Shown: one piece after another, positions 1 through 8,276 of the stretch
How the letters are laid out: every line of letters starts with the position of its first letter
Position numbering within the stretch: position 1 is the first letter of the stretch
Assembly (NCBI RefSeq): GCF_008923725.1
Contig: NZ_WBPF01000019.1
Coordinates: 206,512 to 270,511, forward strand
Direction: 5' to 3'
DNA length: 64,000 nucleotides
DNA from: Bacillus sp. CH140a_4T
GTDB lineage: Bacteria; Bacillota; Bacilli; Bacillales; Bacillaceae_G
Made by a program: the position numbers and the translations under genes
The notes under the pieces: model-generated
The model's database searches: none
Seen by the model: the letters and a program-made list of their open reading frames with translations, nothing else
What the model was told of the DNA's origin: nothing

Positions 1-86
1 CGAAATATCCATCTTCTTCCCGAAGACAAATGTTATTGTAACATAATGTCCAATAAAAAACAACTGCCTAATAGCAGAAGTTAAAA

Positions 87-162
87 TGGCGGTCCCGACC
101 GGGGTCGAACCGGCGATCTCCTGCGTGACAGGCAGGCATGTTAACCACTACACCACGGGACC
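87..162 (-). tRNA. tRNA-Asp (GTC)
   Basis: Cloverleaf read on the minus strand: the acceptor arm GGTCCCG pairs with CGGGACC, the anticodon loop carries GTC, the T-arm has GGTTCGA, and the 3' CCA is encoded. It is the last tRNA of the six-gene cluster that lies within the window; more RNA genes may follow to the left. Confidence 0.97.
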
Positions 163-165
163 ATT

Positions 166-242
<77 letters not shown>

Positions 243-266
243 ACAATACTATTTATATAATTTATA

Positions 267-342
267 TGGTGGAGGATGACGGGATCGAACCGCCGACCCC
301 CTGCTTGTAAGGCAGGTGCTCTCCCAGCTGAGCTAATCCTCC
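267..342 (-). tRNA. tRNA-Val (TAC)
   Basis: Minus-strand cloverleaf with acceptor GGAGGAT/ATCCTCC, D-arm AGCTCAGCTGGGAGAGC, anticodon TAC and encoded CCA. Member of the co-transcribed tRNA cluster. Confidence 0.97.
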
Positions 343-346
343 GAAG

Positions 347-421
347 TGGTGACCCGTACGGGATTCGAACCCGTGTTACCGCCGTGAAAGGGCGGTGTCT
401 TAACCACTTGACCAACGGGCC
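347..421 (-). tRNA. tRNA-Glu (TTC)
   Basis: Minus-strand cloverleaf with anticodon TTC in the loop CCTTTCACG, T-arm GGGTTCGAATCCC and encoded CCA. It lies 4 bases from tRNA-Val. Confidence 0.97.
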
Positions 422-429
422 AGTATGTA

Positions 430-520
430 TGGCAGAGAAGAAGGGATTCGAACCCTCGCACCGCGTTAGCGATCTACTCCCTTAGCAGGGGAGCCCCTTG
501 AGCCACTTGGGTACTTCTCT
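430..520 (-). tRNA. tRNA-Ser (GCT)
   Basis: 91-nt class II tRNA with a long variable arm, anticodon GCT, acceptor AGAGAAG/CTTCTCT and encoded CCA. The length and variable arm fit serine. Confidence 0.96.
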
Positions 521-523
521 GTA

Positions 524-598
524 TGGCTCCGCAGGTAGGACTCGAACCTACGACCGATCGGTTAACAGCCGATAGCTCTACCACTGAGCTACTGCGGA
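524..598 (-). tRNA. tRNA-Asn (GTT)
   Basis: Minus-strand cloverleaf with acceptor TCCGCAG/CTGCGGA, anticodon GTT and encoded CCA. It is the promoter-proximal tRNA of the cluster. Confidence 0.97.
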
Positions 599-616
599 AT
601 AATAAAGACAATTTGT

Positions 617-645
617 ATCTTATAAAATTTCTTATCGTAAGTCAA
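617..645 (-). promoter_or_regulatory. Proximal sigma-A promoter of the tRNA cluster
   Basis: On the minus strand the -35 box TTGACT (640-645) and -10 box TAAGAT (617-622) are separated by exactly 17 bp, and transcription would start just before tRNA-Asn. A second promoter lies about 70 bp upstream. Confidence 0.7.
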
Positions 646-687
646 GATGTTTTTTCACAACATCTTGTACAAACGTGACATGTTTAT

Positions 688-716
688 AATATACTGGATT
701 GCGTTTTCACTGTCAA
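688..716 (-). promoter_or_regulatory. Distal sigma-A promoter of the tRNA cluster
   Basis: A consensus -35 TTGACA (711-716) lies 17 bp from TATATT (688-693) on the minus strand. The -35 region overlaps the 3' end of the sprT reading frame. A 9-bp inverted repeat (CAAGATGTT/AACATCTTG, about 643-666) lies between the two promoters. Confidence 0.7.
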
Positions 717-1171
717 GATGTTTTCTTTATCAGGTTCAGTTTCCCTTTACACTTTCCGCAGACATATCTTTTTGTATTTATTTGACGTCTTCTTACATAT
801 TGAAGCAAACAGCCCATACATTCATACGTATAAACCTTTTTTTCCTTCTCTTCATTAATTATTCGTTTACAGAAGCGTGGCGCATCAACTTCTTTTAACA
901 ATTCACGAAAATCTCTATCCCGGTGCTTATAGCCCCTTCCTGTAATATGTAAGTGATAATGACACAGCTCATGTTTAATGATTCCAACTAACTCTTCTTT
1001 CCCATACATTTCGTAATATCGATAATTCAGTTCAATATTGTGCGTATTCAATAGATAACGTCCACCAGTTGTACGCAACCTACTATTGAACATAGCTTTA
1101 TGTAAAAATGGCATTCCGAAGTATTGTAGTGATACTTCTTCCACCAGACGCTGTATTTCTTGCTCCTCCAC
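713..1171 (-). CDS. sprT: SprT-like zinc metalloprotease-fold protein
   Basis: A 152-residue SprT-family protein. Visible motifs are the zinc-binding HELCH (about residues 67-71) in the SprT fold and a C-terminal zinc ribbon with two CxxC pairs (about C117/C120 and C137/C140). Members are DNA-protein-crosslink or stress-related metalloprotease-like proteins; the cellular role in Bacillus is unclear. I chose the GTG at 1171 because AGGAGG lies 7 bases upstream; the in-frame ATG at 1177 would sit almost on the ribosome binding site. The neighbours tex, cmpA and the tRNA cluster match the conserved Bacillus arrangement. Confidence 0.88.
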   Translation of the reverse strand: MEEQEIQRLVEEVSLQYFGMPFLHKAMFNSRLRTTGGRYLLNTHNIELNYRYYEMYGKEELVGIIKHELCHYHLHITGRGYKHRDRDFRELLKEVDAPRFCKRIINEEKEKKVYTYECMGCLLQYVRRRQINTKRYVCGKCKGKLNLIKKTS

Positions 1172-1366
1172 TCTCATTCCTCCTAAACTAAAAAATTTTT
1201 TTACACTTTTCTCCTCCCTTATACATATATTAAATAGTACATATACCCATCCTCATTCAAGAAGCGTGGTTTCTAAAAATATAGCATGAATAGAAATCCA
1301 CTCACCAACCTCTCATCAATAGTACCTTAGATTTTTGAGAGTAGGATTAAACAAGGAGGGATTCCT

Positions 1367-1483
1367 ATGCCTACGTGGCTAAAAAAACAAATGCAACGCG
1401 CATATTTTGAAAAAAACCGGTATCAAATTAAATTACTAAATGAATGCTGGTTTTATTATAGCAAAATACATCAAAGCTCATAA
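1367..1483 (+). CDS. cmpA: Cortex morphogenetic protein CmpA
   Basis: A 38-codon gene, too short for most gene callers. The product begins MPTWLKKQMQ and ends in KIHQSS; this basic, aromatic-rich composition matches what I remember of B. subtilis CmpA (37 residues, same PxWLKKQMQ start). In B. subtilis CmpA acts in the mother cell as a checkpoint adaptor, promoting ClpXP degradation of SpoIVA when spore-coat assembly fails. A strong AGGAGG (1353-1359) precedes the ATG. It is the only plus-strand gene in this block and lies between sprT and tex, as in other Bacillus. The identification rests on length, motif and synteny. Confidence 0.88.
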   Translation: MPTWLKKQMQRAYFEKNRYQIKLLNECWFYYSKIHQSS

Positions 1484-1504
1484 TCCATTACACATTTTAT
1501 CCCA

Positions 1505-1534
1505 TAAAAAAAAGAGCAGTTTCATCTGCTCTCT
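1505..1534 (-). terminator. Rho-independent terminator after tex
   Basis: Stem AGAGCAG/CTGCTCT with a T-run on the minus strand, directly after the tex stop codon. Confidence 0.8.
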
Positions 1535-1541
1535 TCTCTTA

Positions 1542-3716
1542 CTATTCAATCGGCAACATGGATAGTGCAACGCGACCTTTTTTCGTATCAATATCATCTA
1601 CCCATACCTTGACGATTTGCCCAACAGATACAATATCTAACGGATGCTTCACATACTGTTTGCTCAGTTTAGAAATATGTACTAAACCATCTTGTTTTAC
1701 ACCTACATCAACAAAAGCACCAAAATCAACAACGTTACGAACTGTTCCTTCCAGTTCCATACCACGTTTTAAATCTTCTAATTTCAAAATCCCCTTTTTC
1801 AAAAGCGGTTTAGGCAACTCATCCCTCATGTCTCGCTCTGGACTAATGAGCGCATCTATAATATCAACTAATGTTGGCTCCCCAACTCCTGTTTCTTGCG
1901 ATAACTTAGAAATCTCCACTTCTTCTAAGCTCTTTTGTAATTGCAATTGCCCTACGTCATCTTTTGATAACCCTAGACTCTTCAATAACAATTCAACATT
2001 TTTATATTGTTCTGGATGAATACCCGTTCGATCTAACGGATTTGCCCCTTCTAATATACGTAAGAAACCTATGCATTGTTCATATGTCTTCGCACCTAGA
2101 CGCGGTATTTTCTTTAAGTCTGTTCGTTTTGTAAATTTCCCTTCTTCTTCACGCTTTGCCACAATATTTTTCGCAACAGTTTTCGATAAACCCGAAACAT
2201 ATTGCAATAACGCAACTGAAGCTGTATTTACATTCACACCGACTTGGTTAACTGCCGTCTCTACTACAAATGTTAATGATTCATTCAACCTCTTTTGAGA
2301 TACATCATGTTGGTATTGTCCAACCCCAACTGATTTAGGATCAATCTTCACAAGTTCAGCAAGTGGATCTTGCAGACGTCTCCCAATAGAAACAGCACTT
2401 CTTTCTTCAACCTGCAAATTCGGAAATTCCTCACGGGCTAAATCAGAAGCCGAATACACACTCGCACCAGCTTCGTTCACAATAATATAGAAGACTTCTT
2501 GTTTCACATTTTGTAATACATCAACTATAAATTCTTCCGATTCTCTAGAAGCTGTACCATTCCCAATCGCAATCATTTCAACTTGATATTTATCTATAAT
2601 AGAAAGAACTTTCGTTTTTGCATCTTCATATTTACGCACTGGTGGATGCGGATAAATAACATCAATATATAGAACCTTTCCCGTATCATCTACAACGGCT
2701 AATTTACAACCCGTTCTATATGCAGGGTCTACAGCTAACACAACCTTTCCTTTCATTGGAGGTTGTAATAACAAATTACGTAAGTTCTCAGAGAAAATAT
2801 GTATCGCTTGTTCCTCAGCTGTTTCTGTTAATTCTTTTCGAATCTCTCTTTCAATGGAGGATTGAATTAATCGTTTATAACCATCCTCAATTGCTAACTT
2901 TACATAATGTGCACTTTTAGACTCGTTATCACGAATTACTCTCTTATATAAGAAAGTTACTATCTCATCTACTGGTGGAACAACAGAAACTCTCAATATA
3001 TCTTCTTTCTCACCGCGATTCATCGCTAATACACGATGCGGCACTACTTTCTGCAACGGTTCTTCATAACTGTAATACATTTCATATATATTCTTTTCAT
3101 CCTTCTCTTCATCTTTTACGGACGAAGACATAACACCTTTTCTAAAAGTAACATTCCGAATCCAACTACGATAAGCTGCTTCATCTGAAACGATTTCTGC
3201 AATAATGTCTTGGGCACCTTGTAATGCTTCTTCTGCAGATTGCACTTCTTTGTCTGCGTTAATAAACTCCACTGCCTTCTGATTCGGATCTTCTTTCTTA
3301 TACAACAATAACCATTCCGCTAACGGCTCTAGTCCTTTTTCTTTTGCAATCGTTGCTTTCGTTCTTCTTTTCTCTTTATATGGACGATATAAATCTTCTA
3401 CTTCTTGCAACTTTGTAGCTTTAACAATTTGCTGACGTAACTCCCCTGTCAGTTTCCCCTTCTCATCAATAAGACGAAGAACCTCTTCTTTCCTGCTTTC
3501 AAGTTGCATCATATATTGCCATCTCTCTAAAATTGTACGAATTTGCACTTCATCTAAAGAGCCTGTCCATTCTTTTCGGTAACGAGCAATAAATGGAACT
3601 GTGTTACCTTCTTCTGTTAATTGAATAACATGACGAACTTGCTTTTCGGTAAAGCCTAATTCCTTCACTAACATTTTCATTAACGCTTGTCGATTATCTA
3701 CCATTTCCATATACAA
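1542..3716 (-). CDS. tex: Tex-family RNA-binding transcription accessory protein
   Basis: A protein of about 724 residues with the full Tex layout: helical N-terminal Tex region, a YqgF/RNase H-like segment (AVDPAYRTGCKLAVVDDTGK, about 330-350), a helix-hairpin-helix segment around 500-560 and a C-terminal S1 domain (GTVRNVVDFGAFVDVGVKQD, about 650-670). Tex proteins bind nucleic acid and influence transcription fidelity and toxin expression; B. subtilis calls the orthologue YdcI. The start is uncertain: AGGAGG lies 6 bases before a TTG at 3716 and 12 bases before an ATG at 3710. In B. subtilis the rsbRST-sigB operon lies between ndoA and this gene; here they are adjacent. Confidence 0.93.
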   Translation of the reverse strand: MYMEMVDNRQALMKMLVKELGFTEKQVRHVIQLTEEGNTVPFIARYRKEWTGSLDEVQIRTILERWQYMMQLESRKEEVLRLIDEKGKLTGELRQQIVKATKLQEVEDLYRPYKEKRRTKATIAKEKGLEPLAEWLLLYKKEDPNQKAVEFINADKEVQSAEEALQGAQDIIAEIVSDEAAYRSWIRNVTFRKGVMSSSVKDEEKDEKNIYEMYYSYEEPLQKVVPHRVLAMNRGEKEDILRVSVVPPVDEIVTFLYKRVIRDNESKSAHYVKLAIEDGYKRLIQSSIEREIRKELTETAEEQAIHIFSENLRNLLLQPPMKGKVVLAVDPAYRTGCKLAVVDDTGKVLYIDVIYPHPPVRKYEDAKTKVLSIIDKYQVEMIAIGNGTASRESEEFIVDVLQNVKQEVFYIIVNEAGASVYSASDLAREEFPNLQVEERSAVSIGRRLQDPLAELVKIDPKSVGVGQYQHDVSQKRLNESLTFVVETAVNQVGVNVNTASVALLQYVSGLSKTVAKNIVAKREEEGKFTKRTDLKKIPRLGAKTYEQCIGFLRILEGANPLDRTGIHPEQYKNVELLLKSLGLSKDDVGQLQLQKSLEEVEISKLSQETGVGEPTLVDIIDALISPERDMRDELPKPLLKKGILKLEDLKRGMELEGTVRNVVDFGAFVDVGVKQDGLVHISKLSKQYVKHPLDIVSVGQIVKVWVDDIDTKKGRVALSMLPIE

Positions 3717-3734
3717 CCGTAACCTCCTCTATAA

Positions 3735-3766
3735 TAAAAAAAGTTGCCCTGCAAAGAGAGCAACTT
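3735..3766 (-). terminator. Terminator after ndoA
   Basis: Stem AAGTTGC/GCAACTT followed by a T-run on the minus strand, just past the ndoA stop. It would end the ndoAI-ndoA transcript before tex. Confidence 0.75.
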
Positions 3767-3777
3767 AAACTGCCGAT

Positions 3778-4128
3778 TTAAAAATCTATTAGTCCTAAAC
3801 TAATTTGTAGCGCTTCATCTACACGAATCATCATCACCTCATCTAAGTGAGTGATTTTGTCCGTTAAGCGCTGCTTATCGATTGTTCGAATCTGCTCAAG
3901 TAAAATAACAGAATCTCTCTCAAAACCGTACTTTTTCGCATCAATTTCCACATGAGTGGGTAATTTAGCTTTTTGAATCTGTGCAGTAATAGCCGCTACA
4001 ATCACCGTTGGACTAAAACGATTTCCGATGTCATTTTGAATGACAAGAACCGGACGAACGCCTCCTTGCTCAGAACCAACAACTGGGGAAAGGTCTGCAA
4101 AATACACGTCGCCGCGTTTTACAATCAA
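3778..4128 (-). CDS. ndoA: EndoA/MazF-type mRNA interferase toxin
   Basis: 116 residues, the same length as B. subtilis EndoA. The start [20 protein letters not shown], the [10 protein letters not shown] strand and the late [10 protein letters not shown] segment are classic PemK/MazF features. The enzyme cleaves single-stranded RNA (UACAU in B. subtilis) and is neutralised by the upstream antitoxin. It starts with TTG, with GGGGG 7 bases upstream; a TTG start is also what I recall for the B. subtilis gene. The antitoxin stop lies 4 bases before this start, so the two are translated together. Confidence 0.95.
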
Positions 4129-4132
4129 AATA

Positions 4133-4420
4133 TTACCCCCCGCTAACTAAGCGTTCTACTGTATGAGCTGCTTCATACTCTGCTAAGAAAGCTTCCGATG
4201 CAATACCAAGATTAATTTTTCCCATTTCAATGTACCCACGTCGCATTGATTCATGTTGGTAGCGTTTCTTCGTCTTATGTTGACGCAATAACAGTTGTGT
4301 TGCCTGGCAAATTAGTTCATGGCGATTCTTATTCTCTTGTTTTCCAATTCCGTCCAATTCCGTTACCATTTGCTTTGGCAACCGAACCACGATTTCAGTA
4401 GTTACACTTGATTCGGACAC
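4133..4420 (-). CDS. ndoAI: EndoAI antitoxin (ribbon-helix-helix)
   Basis: 95 residues. The N-terminal [16 protein letters not shown] is the ribbon-helix-helix DNA-binding strand and helix, and the acidic/helical C-terminus (around [20 protein letters not shown]) would bind and block EndoA. Such antitoxins usually autorepress the operon. Translation starts at a GTG with GGAGGTG 7 bases upstream. It is located directly upstream of ndoA and downstream of alr, the conserved Firmicute order. Confidence 0.93.
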   Translation of the reverse strand: MSESSVTTEIVVRLPKQMVTELDGIGKQENKNRHELICQATQLLLRQHKTKKRYQHESMRRGYIEMGKINLGIASEAFLAEYEAAHTVERLVSGG

Positions 4421-4729
4421 AAAAATACACCTCCACCGTCAACTACACACCCAAATATATATATGACACCTATTGTAATAATACCATTGTATGGAGCCTG
4501 TTGCAAAGACTTCCTTATTCCTTGCTTATGTTTTCCAATTCACAAACAAAACATTCATATTCTTTTATTTTTATCTTATTACAAACAAGAAACGAAAGAG
4601 TTTCCCAGCAAAATTCACGTTAAACTATGTTAAAAGTAATGATAAGTAAAAAGCTCCTCATCAAAAATGAGCTTATTCTTAACCAATGAACAGTCCTCTC
4701 AAATGACAAGAAGCAAATCATACTACCTT
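4421..4729. other. Intergenic region between ndoAI and alr
   Basis: About 310 bases without a convincing gene. It holds the alr terminator (4648-4673) and must contain the ndoAI promoter on the minus strand, but I could not pick out a clear -35/-10 pair. Confidence 0.5.
4648..4673 (-). terminator. Terminator after alr
   Basis: Imperfect stem AAGCTC(CT)CAT / ATGAGCTT with T-run on the minus strand, about 57 bases after the alr stop. Confidence 0.65.
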
Positions 4730-5899
4730 CTATATATTGTTCAAATAATTGATTACTTCTACAACCTTGCCGTGCCGTATGAATATTCTCGGTACACGGA
4801 AGCTTATCGTTGCAATAATTTCATAATTAATAGTCCCGGAATATTCAGCAACCTCAGTAGCACTAATATACTCATCACCTTGTTTTCCAATGAGTGTAAC
4901 TTTCGTACCAAGCGGCACTTCACAAGGAAGGTGTATCATGAATTGATCCATTGTTACTCGACCTACAATCGGTACCCTTTTACCATTTATAAGCACTTCA
5001 AACCCTTGTAACCTTCTAAGCCATCCATCTGCATATCCAATCGCAACAGTTGCAATCCATTCTTCCGTTTTCGTTCGGTAAGTGACGTTATAACTAATCC
5101 CATCCCCTTTAATCACCTGTTTAATATGAGCAACTTTCGTATGCAGTGATAGCGCCGGTTCTAATTTAAACGGTAAAAAAGGGCGTATTTCTACAGACGG
5201 GGATAACCCATACATCGCAATGCCGATTCGTACTGCATTAAATGTAATCCCTTGAAAACGTAACGTTGCAGCACTATTAGCTGTATGGACAAACTTAGGA
5301 TCCACTCCGAACTCTTTCAGCCAACTTAACTGCTGCAAAAATGTGTTATATTGCTTATCAAAGTAAGAAGTCTCCACCTCATCCGCTGTTGCAAAATGTG
5401 TATAAACTCCTTCTAATTCTAAAAATGGCGCACCTGCTAAACTCTTTAAAAATCCTTTTAATTCTTTTCGTTCGCGTATTCCAATTCTCCCCATACCACT
5501 ATCGAAATTAATATGGTATTTCATTGTAGATGAACCATCCCAAAGTTTGATCGCTTCATCCACCCATTCTTTTTGAAAAACAGTTAACGCTACATCATTT
5601 TCAGCAGCTACATTGACATCACGAGGCGGGGAAGGACCTAACACTAAAATTGGCACAGTAATACCAGCCCTTCGAAGCACTAAAGCTTCATCTAAAAAGG
5701 CAACCGCTAACCTTGTCACCCCTGCTTCTAATGCTGTTTTAGCTACCGGTACATAATCGTGTCCATATGCATTCGCTTTGACTACAGCAAAAATCTCTAC
5801 ATCACTTGGAATGAAATCTTTAATGTGTGTAATATTGTTATAGATCGCATCTAAATCCACTTCCACCCAAGTGTCACGGTAAAATGGTGCTTCTTCCAT
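4730..5899 (-). CDS. alr: Alanine racemase
   Basis: 389 residues, normal length. It interconverts L- and D-alanine with pyridoxal phosphate, supplying D-Ala for peptidoglycan (see ddl and murF in this window). The PLP lysine is in VVKANAYGHD (K41), and the second catalytic base is the Tyr of GDGISYNVTY (Y270). MGRIGIR and the C-terminal VTMDQFMIHL are also typical. In B. cereus-group spores the dal-type racemase also suppresses germination by removing L-alanine; whether this copy does so cannot be told from sequence. Neighbours ydcC, acpS and ndoAI match the Bacillus order. Confidence 0.96.
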   Translation of the reverse strand: MEEAPFYRDTWVEVDLDAIYNNITHIKDFIPSDVEIFAVVKANAYGHDYVPVAKTALEAGVTRLAVAFLDEALVLRRAGITVPILVLGPSPPRDVNVAAENDVALTVFQKEWVDEAIKLWDGSSTMKYHINFDSGMGRIGIRERKELKGFLKSLAGAPFLELEGVYTHFATADEVETSYFDKQYNTFLQQLSWLKEFGVDPKFVHTANSAATLRFQGITFNAVRIGIAMYGLSPSVEIRPFLPFKLEPALSLHTKVAHIKQVIKGDGISYNVTYRTKTEEWIATVAIGYADGWLRRLQGFEVLINGKRVPIVGRVTMDQFMIHLPCEVPLGTKVTLIGKQGDEYISATEVAEYSGTINYEIIATISFRVPRIFIRHGKVVEVINYLNNI

Positions 5900-5974
5900 A
5901 AATACACTTCCTTATACACGATATGCGAAGCTCATTCTTTTATATGCTTCTTTTATGAAATCCACCCTTCAAAC

Positions 5975-6012
5975 TAAGAAAAGACGTGGTGCACATATAT
6001 CACCACGTCTAA
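5975..6012 (-). terminator. Terminator after the LolA-like lipoprotein gene
   Basis: Perfect 10-bp stem AGACGTGGTG/CACCACGTCT with T-rich tail on the minus strand, between the lipoprotein gene and alr. Confidence 0.8.
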
Positions 6013-6017
6013 GAAGT

Positions 6018-7031
6018 TTACTTCACTTGCTTCTCTGTAACTGAACGAGCAACCATTAATAGCTCCTCCGGCTCTAAACCTTTAGACACGAGCATATATT
6101 CTACTCCGTTATGCGACCACGTTAAAGAATCTTTCGTCAGTGCGCCAATTGTAAAGCCAAGATCAACCAATTCTCCGCTCACACTTATCGCTGACGAAGC
6201 CTCTGCAACTTTTGCCTTTTCTTGTATTAAAGTAAAGGATTTCTTACTTCCAGTGTATGTGAGTATCGCACGCTTGCCACTGTCTGTCTTCAACTCTTGT
6301 TCATCTTTCAAAACCATACCTTGCGGTGTATCACGCGGATACAAAATAGCAAATGGTTTATCTTCTTTCGCTGTTGTTTGAACATCCACTTGCGCTCTAG
6401 ACATATTTTGTTTCGTATCAAATGCACCTTTATCAAATTTCGCATCAAATTTCACTTTTGAGAAATCTACTTTCACAAGAACATTTTGATCATTATCCAT
6501 TAACTTCACCGAAACTGGCGTTAAATCACTTTTCTTCAATGTAATCTCTTGCTTCGGCAACATGTTTTGATGTTGATAGTTTGTTTTTGTTTTAAAAATA
6601 TAATACTTATCTGTTTTTTCAAAAGTAAGGTTTTTCTTATCCTGCAAAATATCTCTGACAAGGGATTCATATAAATAAGCCTGGCTACTATTTTGCGGCC
6701 AATCACTTTGGAAACGGAAACTCTTATTAAGCGCTGGCGTTAATACAAATACCCCTTCTTCATTTCTTAAAATAATTTGGCTTTGATCTTTTTTCGCATT
6801 CTGCAAATTCACACGATAAAAAGAAGGTTCCTTATGCCATATTTCTACCTTGTACTCCTGAGGCTCATTCCCTGTTTTGATAGATAATTTTGCTTCAGCT
6901 TGATAACTTTTCATCCCTTTTACTTTCGCCTCTAAATCTCTCACAACATCATCTTGTTTCTTTTCCATACAACCCGCCAACACAAAAACGGTTAATAAAC
7001 CGACAAGAACTAAAAACAGACGCCTTTTCAT
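6018..7031 (-). CDS. ydcC: LolA-like outer-membrane-lipoprotein-sorting-fold lipoprotein (YdcC family)
   Basis: About 337 residues from the ATG at 7031, which has AAGGGG upstream; a longer frame to 7106 has no ribosome binding site. The N-terminus is a lipoprotein signal (MKRRLFLVLVGLLTVFVLAG followed by a lipobox cysteine), then a LolA/LolB-like beta domain (SYQAEAKLSIKTGNEPQEY onward) and a C-terminal DUF4367-like part. B. subtilis YdcC occupies the same place between acpS and alr and is a sporulation-linked lipoprotein; in Gram-positives LolA-fold proteins do not sort outer-membrane lipoproteins, so the precise role is unknown. Confidence 0.88.
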   Translation of the reverse strand: MKRRLFLVLVGLLTVFVLAGCMEKKQDDVVRDLEAKVKGMKSYQAEAKLSIKTGNEPQEYKVEIWHKEPSFYRVNLQNAKKDQSQIILRNEEGVFVLTPALNKSFRFQSDWPQNSSQAYLYESLVRDILQDKKNLTFEKTDKYYIFKTKTNYQHQNMLPKQEITLKKSDLTPVSVKLMDNDQNVLVKVDFSKVKFDAKFDKGAFDTKQNMSRAQVDVQTTAKEDKPFAILYPRDTPQGMVLKDEQELKTDSGKRAILTYTGSKKSFTLIQEKAKVAEASSAISVSGELVDLGFTIGALTKDSLTWSHNGVEYMLVSKGLEPEELLMVARSVTEKQVK

Positions 7032-7124
7032 CACTTCAGCCCCTTTGCCCCTATAAATGAATGGAAGATATGCCTTCCTTATCGCTACCTCAAATATATG
7101 AGACAAAGATATAAAATATGCAGA

Positions 7125-7484
7125 CTAGCGTGACGAGCTTTCTAAAACAACTTGAGCAACAGCAAATTCCTTACTATGACTAATTGATAAATGAACAATA
7201 TGCTCTGTACTTGTAACGAGAATCGGCTTACCTCTATCATCATTCCTTACTTCAATATCTAAAAAACTTACTTCTTTTCCAATACCAGTTCCTACCGCTT
7301 TTGAATACGCCTCTTTCGCTGCAAATCTTCCAGCTACAAACTCTGTAAGGCGACTTCCCTTCAGCTCCTTAGCAACATTACGTTCACTTTCAGTTAAAAT
7401 ACGCTCCATAAATTTAAGTTTTCCATCTAGCATTTTTTCAATTCGATTCAATTCAATAATATCGATTCCAATCCCTACAATCAT
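7125..7484 (-). CDS. acpS: Holo-[acyl-carrier-protein] synthase
   Basis: 119 residues, the usual length of the trimeric AcpS. It transfers 4'-phosphopantetheine from CoA to apo-ACP, activating fatty acid synthesis. The magnesium-binding residues are visible in GIGIDIIEL (D8) and FAAKEAYSKA (E58). The ATG has AAGGGGA upstream. It precedes ydcC and alr on the same strand, as in B. subtilis, and is divergent from the rhomboid gene. Confidence 0.96.
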   Translation of the reverse strand: MIVGIGIDIIELNRIEKMLDGKLKFMERILTESERNVAKELKGSRLTEFVAGRFAAKEAYSKAVGTGIGKEVSFLDIEVRNDDRGKPILVTSTEHIVHLSISHSKEFAVAQVVLESSSR

Positions 7485-7576
7485 TTCAAAATCCCCTTCT
7501 TCTATTTAGCTTTCTTTTTTCATATTGTAAGAATAACAGAGAATCTTTCTGATGCAAAAGGAGTGATACTCACAAC

Positions 7577-8125
7577 ATGCTAATACCTTCTGCCCGCATT
7601 TCCTTACAACCAATCGTCATCGCTTTACTTCTCATACAATTAGTCATGATTATGTTAGGCGACTTTCTTCTCTTTCCCATGGCATCCTACAATGAATATA
7701 TCGCTAAAGGAGAATGGTGGCGTCTCATAGCTTCCTTACTTGTACATGTAGACTTACAACATTTCCTTTCTAATAGTATTTGTTTATTTGTGCTTGGCTC
7801 TTCTATCGAAAAACAACTAGGGCACTTTTCTTTCATCATTATTTTTTTCCTTTCTGGTATTCTTGGAAATGTTTCTTCTTATCTTATTATGCCTCTTGAA
7901 TATATTCACGCCGGGGCATCTGGCGGCATTTTCGGGTTACTAGGTGCACAGTTATTTCTATTGTATAGTCGATATCGTTCTTCCAATCCGAGAGACATTG
8001 CTATTTTTTCAATCATGATATGTATATTACTACTATTCACTTTCTTCAACCCCTCTGCCAACCCTATAAGCCATTTAACAGGATTGATCATTGGTGGTAT
8101 TTGCACCCCTTTATTAATAAAGTGA
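7577..8125 (+). CDS. Rhomboid-family intramembrane serine protease
   Basis: 182 residues with about six transmembrane helices. The catalytic serine is in the GASGG motif (S115) and the partner histidine in the last helix, in NPISHLTG (H166). B. subtilis has a rhomboid (YdcA) at the same position, divergent from acpS. Substrates are unknown. The stop codon TGA (8123-8125) is provided by the start of a dispersed repeat that abuts the gene, so the C-terminus may have been altered by the repeat's arrival. Confidence 0.9.
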   Translation: MLIPSARISLQPIVIALLLIQLVMIMLGDFLLFPMASYNEYIAKGEWWRLIASLLVHVDLQHFLSNSICLFVLGSSIEKQLGHFSFIIIFFLSGILGNVSSYLIMPLEYIHAGASGGIFGLLGAQLFLLYSRYRSSNPRDIAIFSIMICILLLFTFFNPSANPISHLTGLIIGGICTPLLIK

Positions 8126-8228
8126 AACTTTAATCAGTGGGGGTTTTGTCCATCCCCCACTGATTATTAGCCCGCACCAATCGGGCTTTTAAGGGCAGCC
8201 CGACTCCCGCAAATAGCGGACAAAAAAA
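8117..8228. repeat. Dispersed hairpin repeat, copy 1 (bcr-like)
   Basis: Begins ATAAAGTGAAACTTTAAT and ends near a GCGGA run. Inside, AATCAGTGGGGG pairs with CCCCCACTGATT and AGCCCG pairs with CGGGCT, giving two stacked hairpins. Three more copies occur in the window (13917, 20267, 52740). The features fit the interspersed bcr repeats described for the B. cereus group; I cannot assign the bcr number with certainty (bcr4 is my best guess). This copy overlaps the end of the rhomboid gene. Confidence 0.75.
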
Positions 8229-8276
8229 TTCGATGGTGCAGAGCTTATTTAATATAAAAGCTCACACCATCGACAA
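8221..8276 (-). terminator. Terminator overlapping the 3' end of uvsE
   Basis: Long stem TCGATGGTG/CACCATCGA with an inner AGAGCTT/AAGCTC pairing and a T7 tail on the minus strand. The uvsE stop codon lies inside the structure. Confidence 0.75.
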
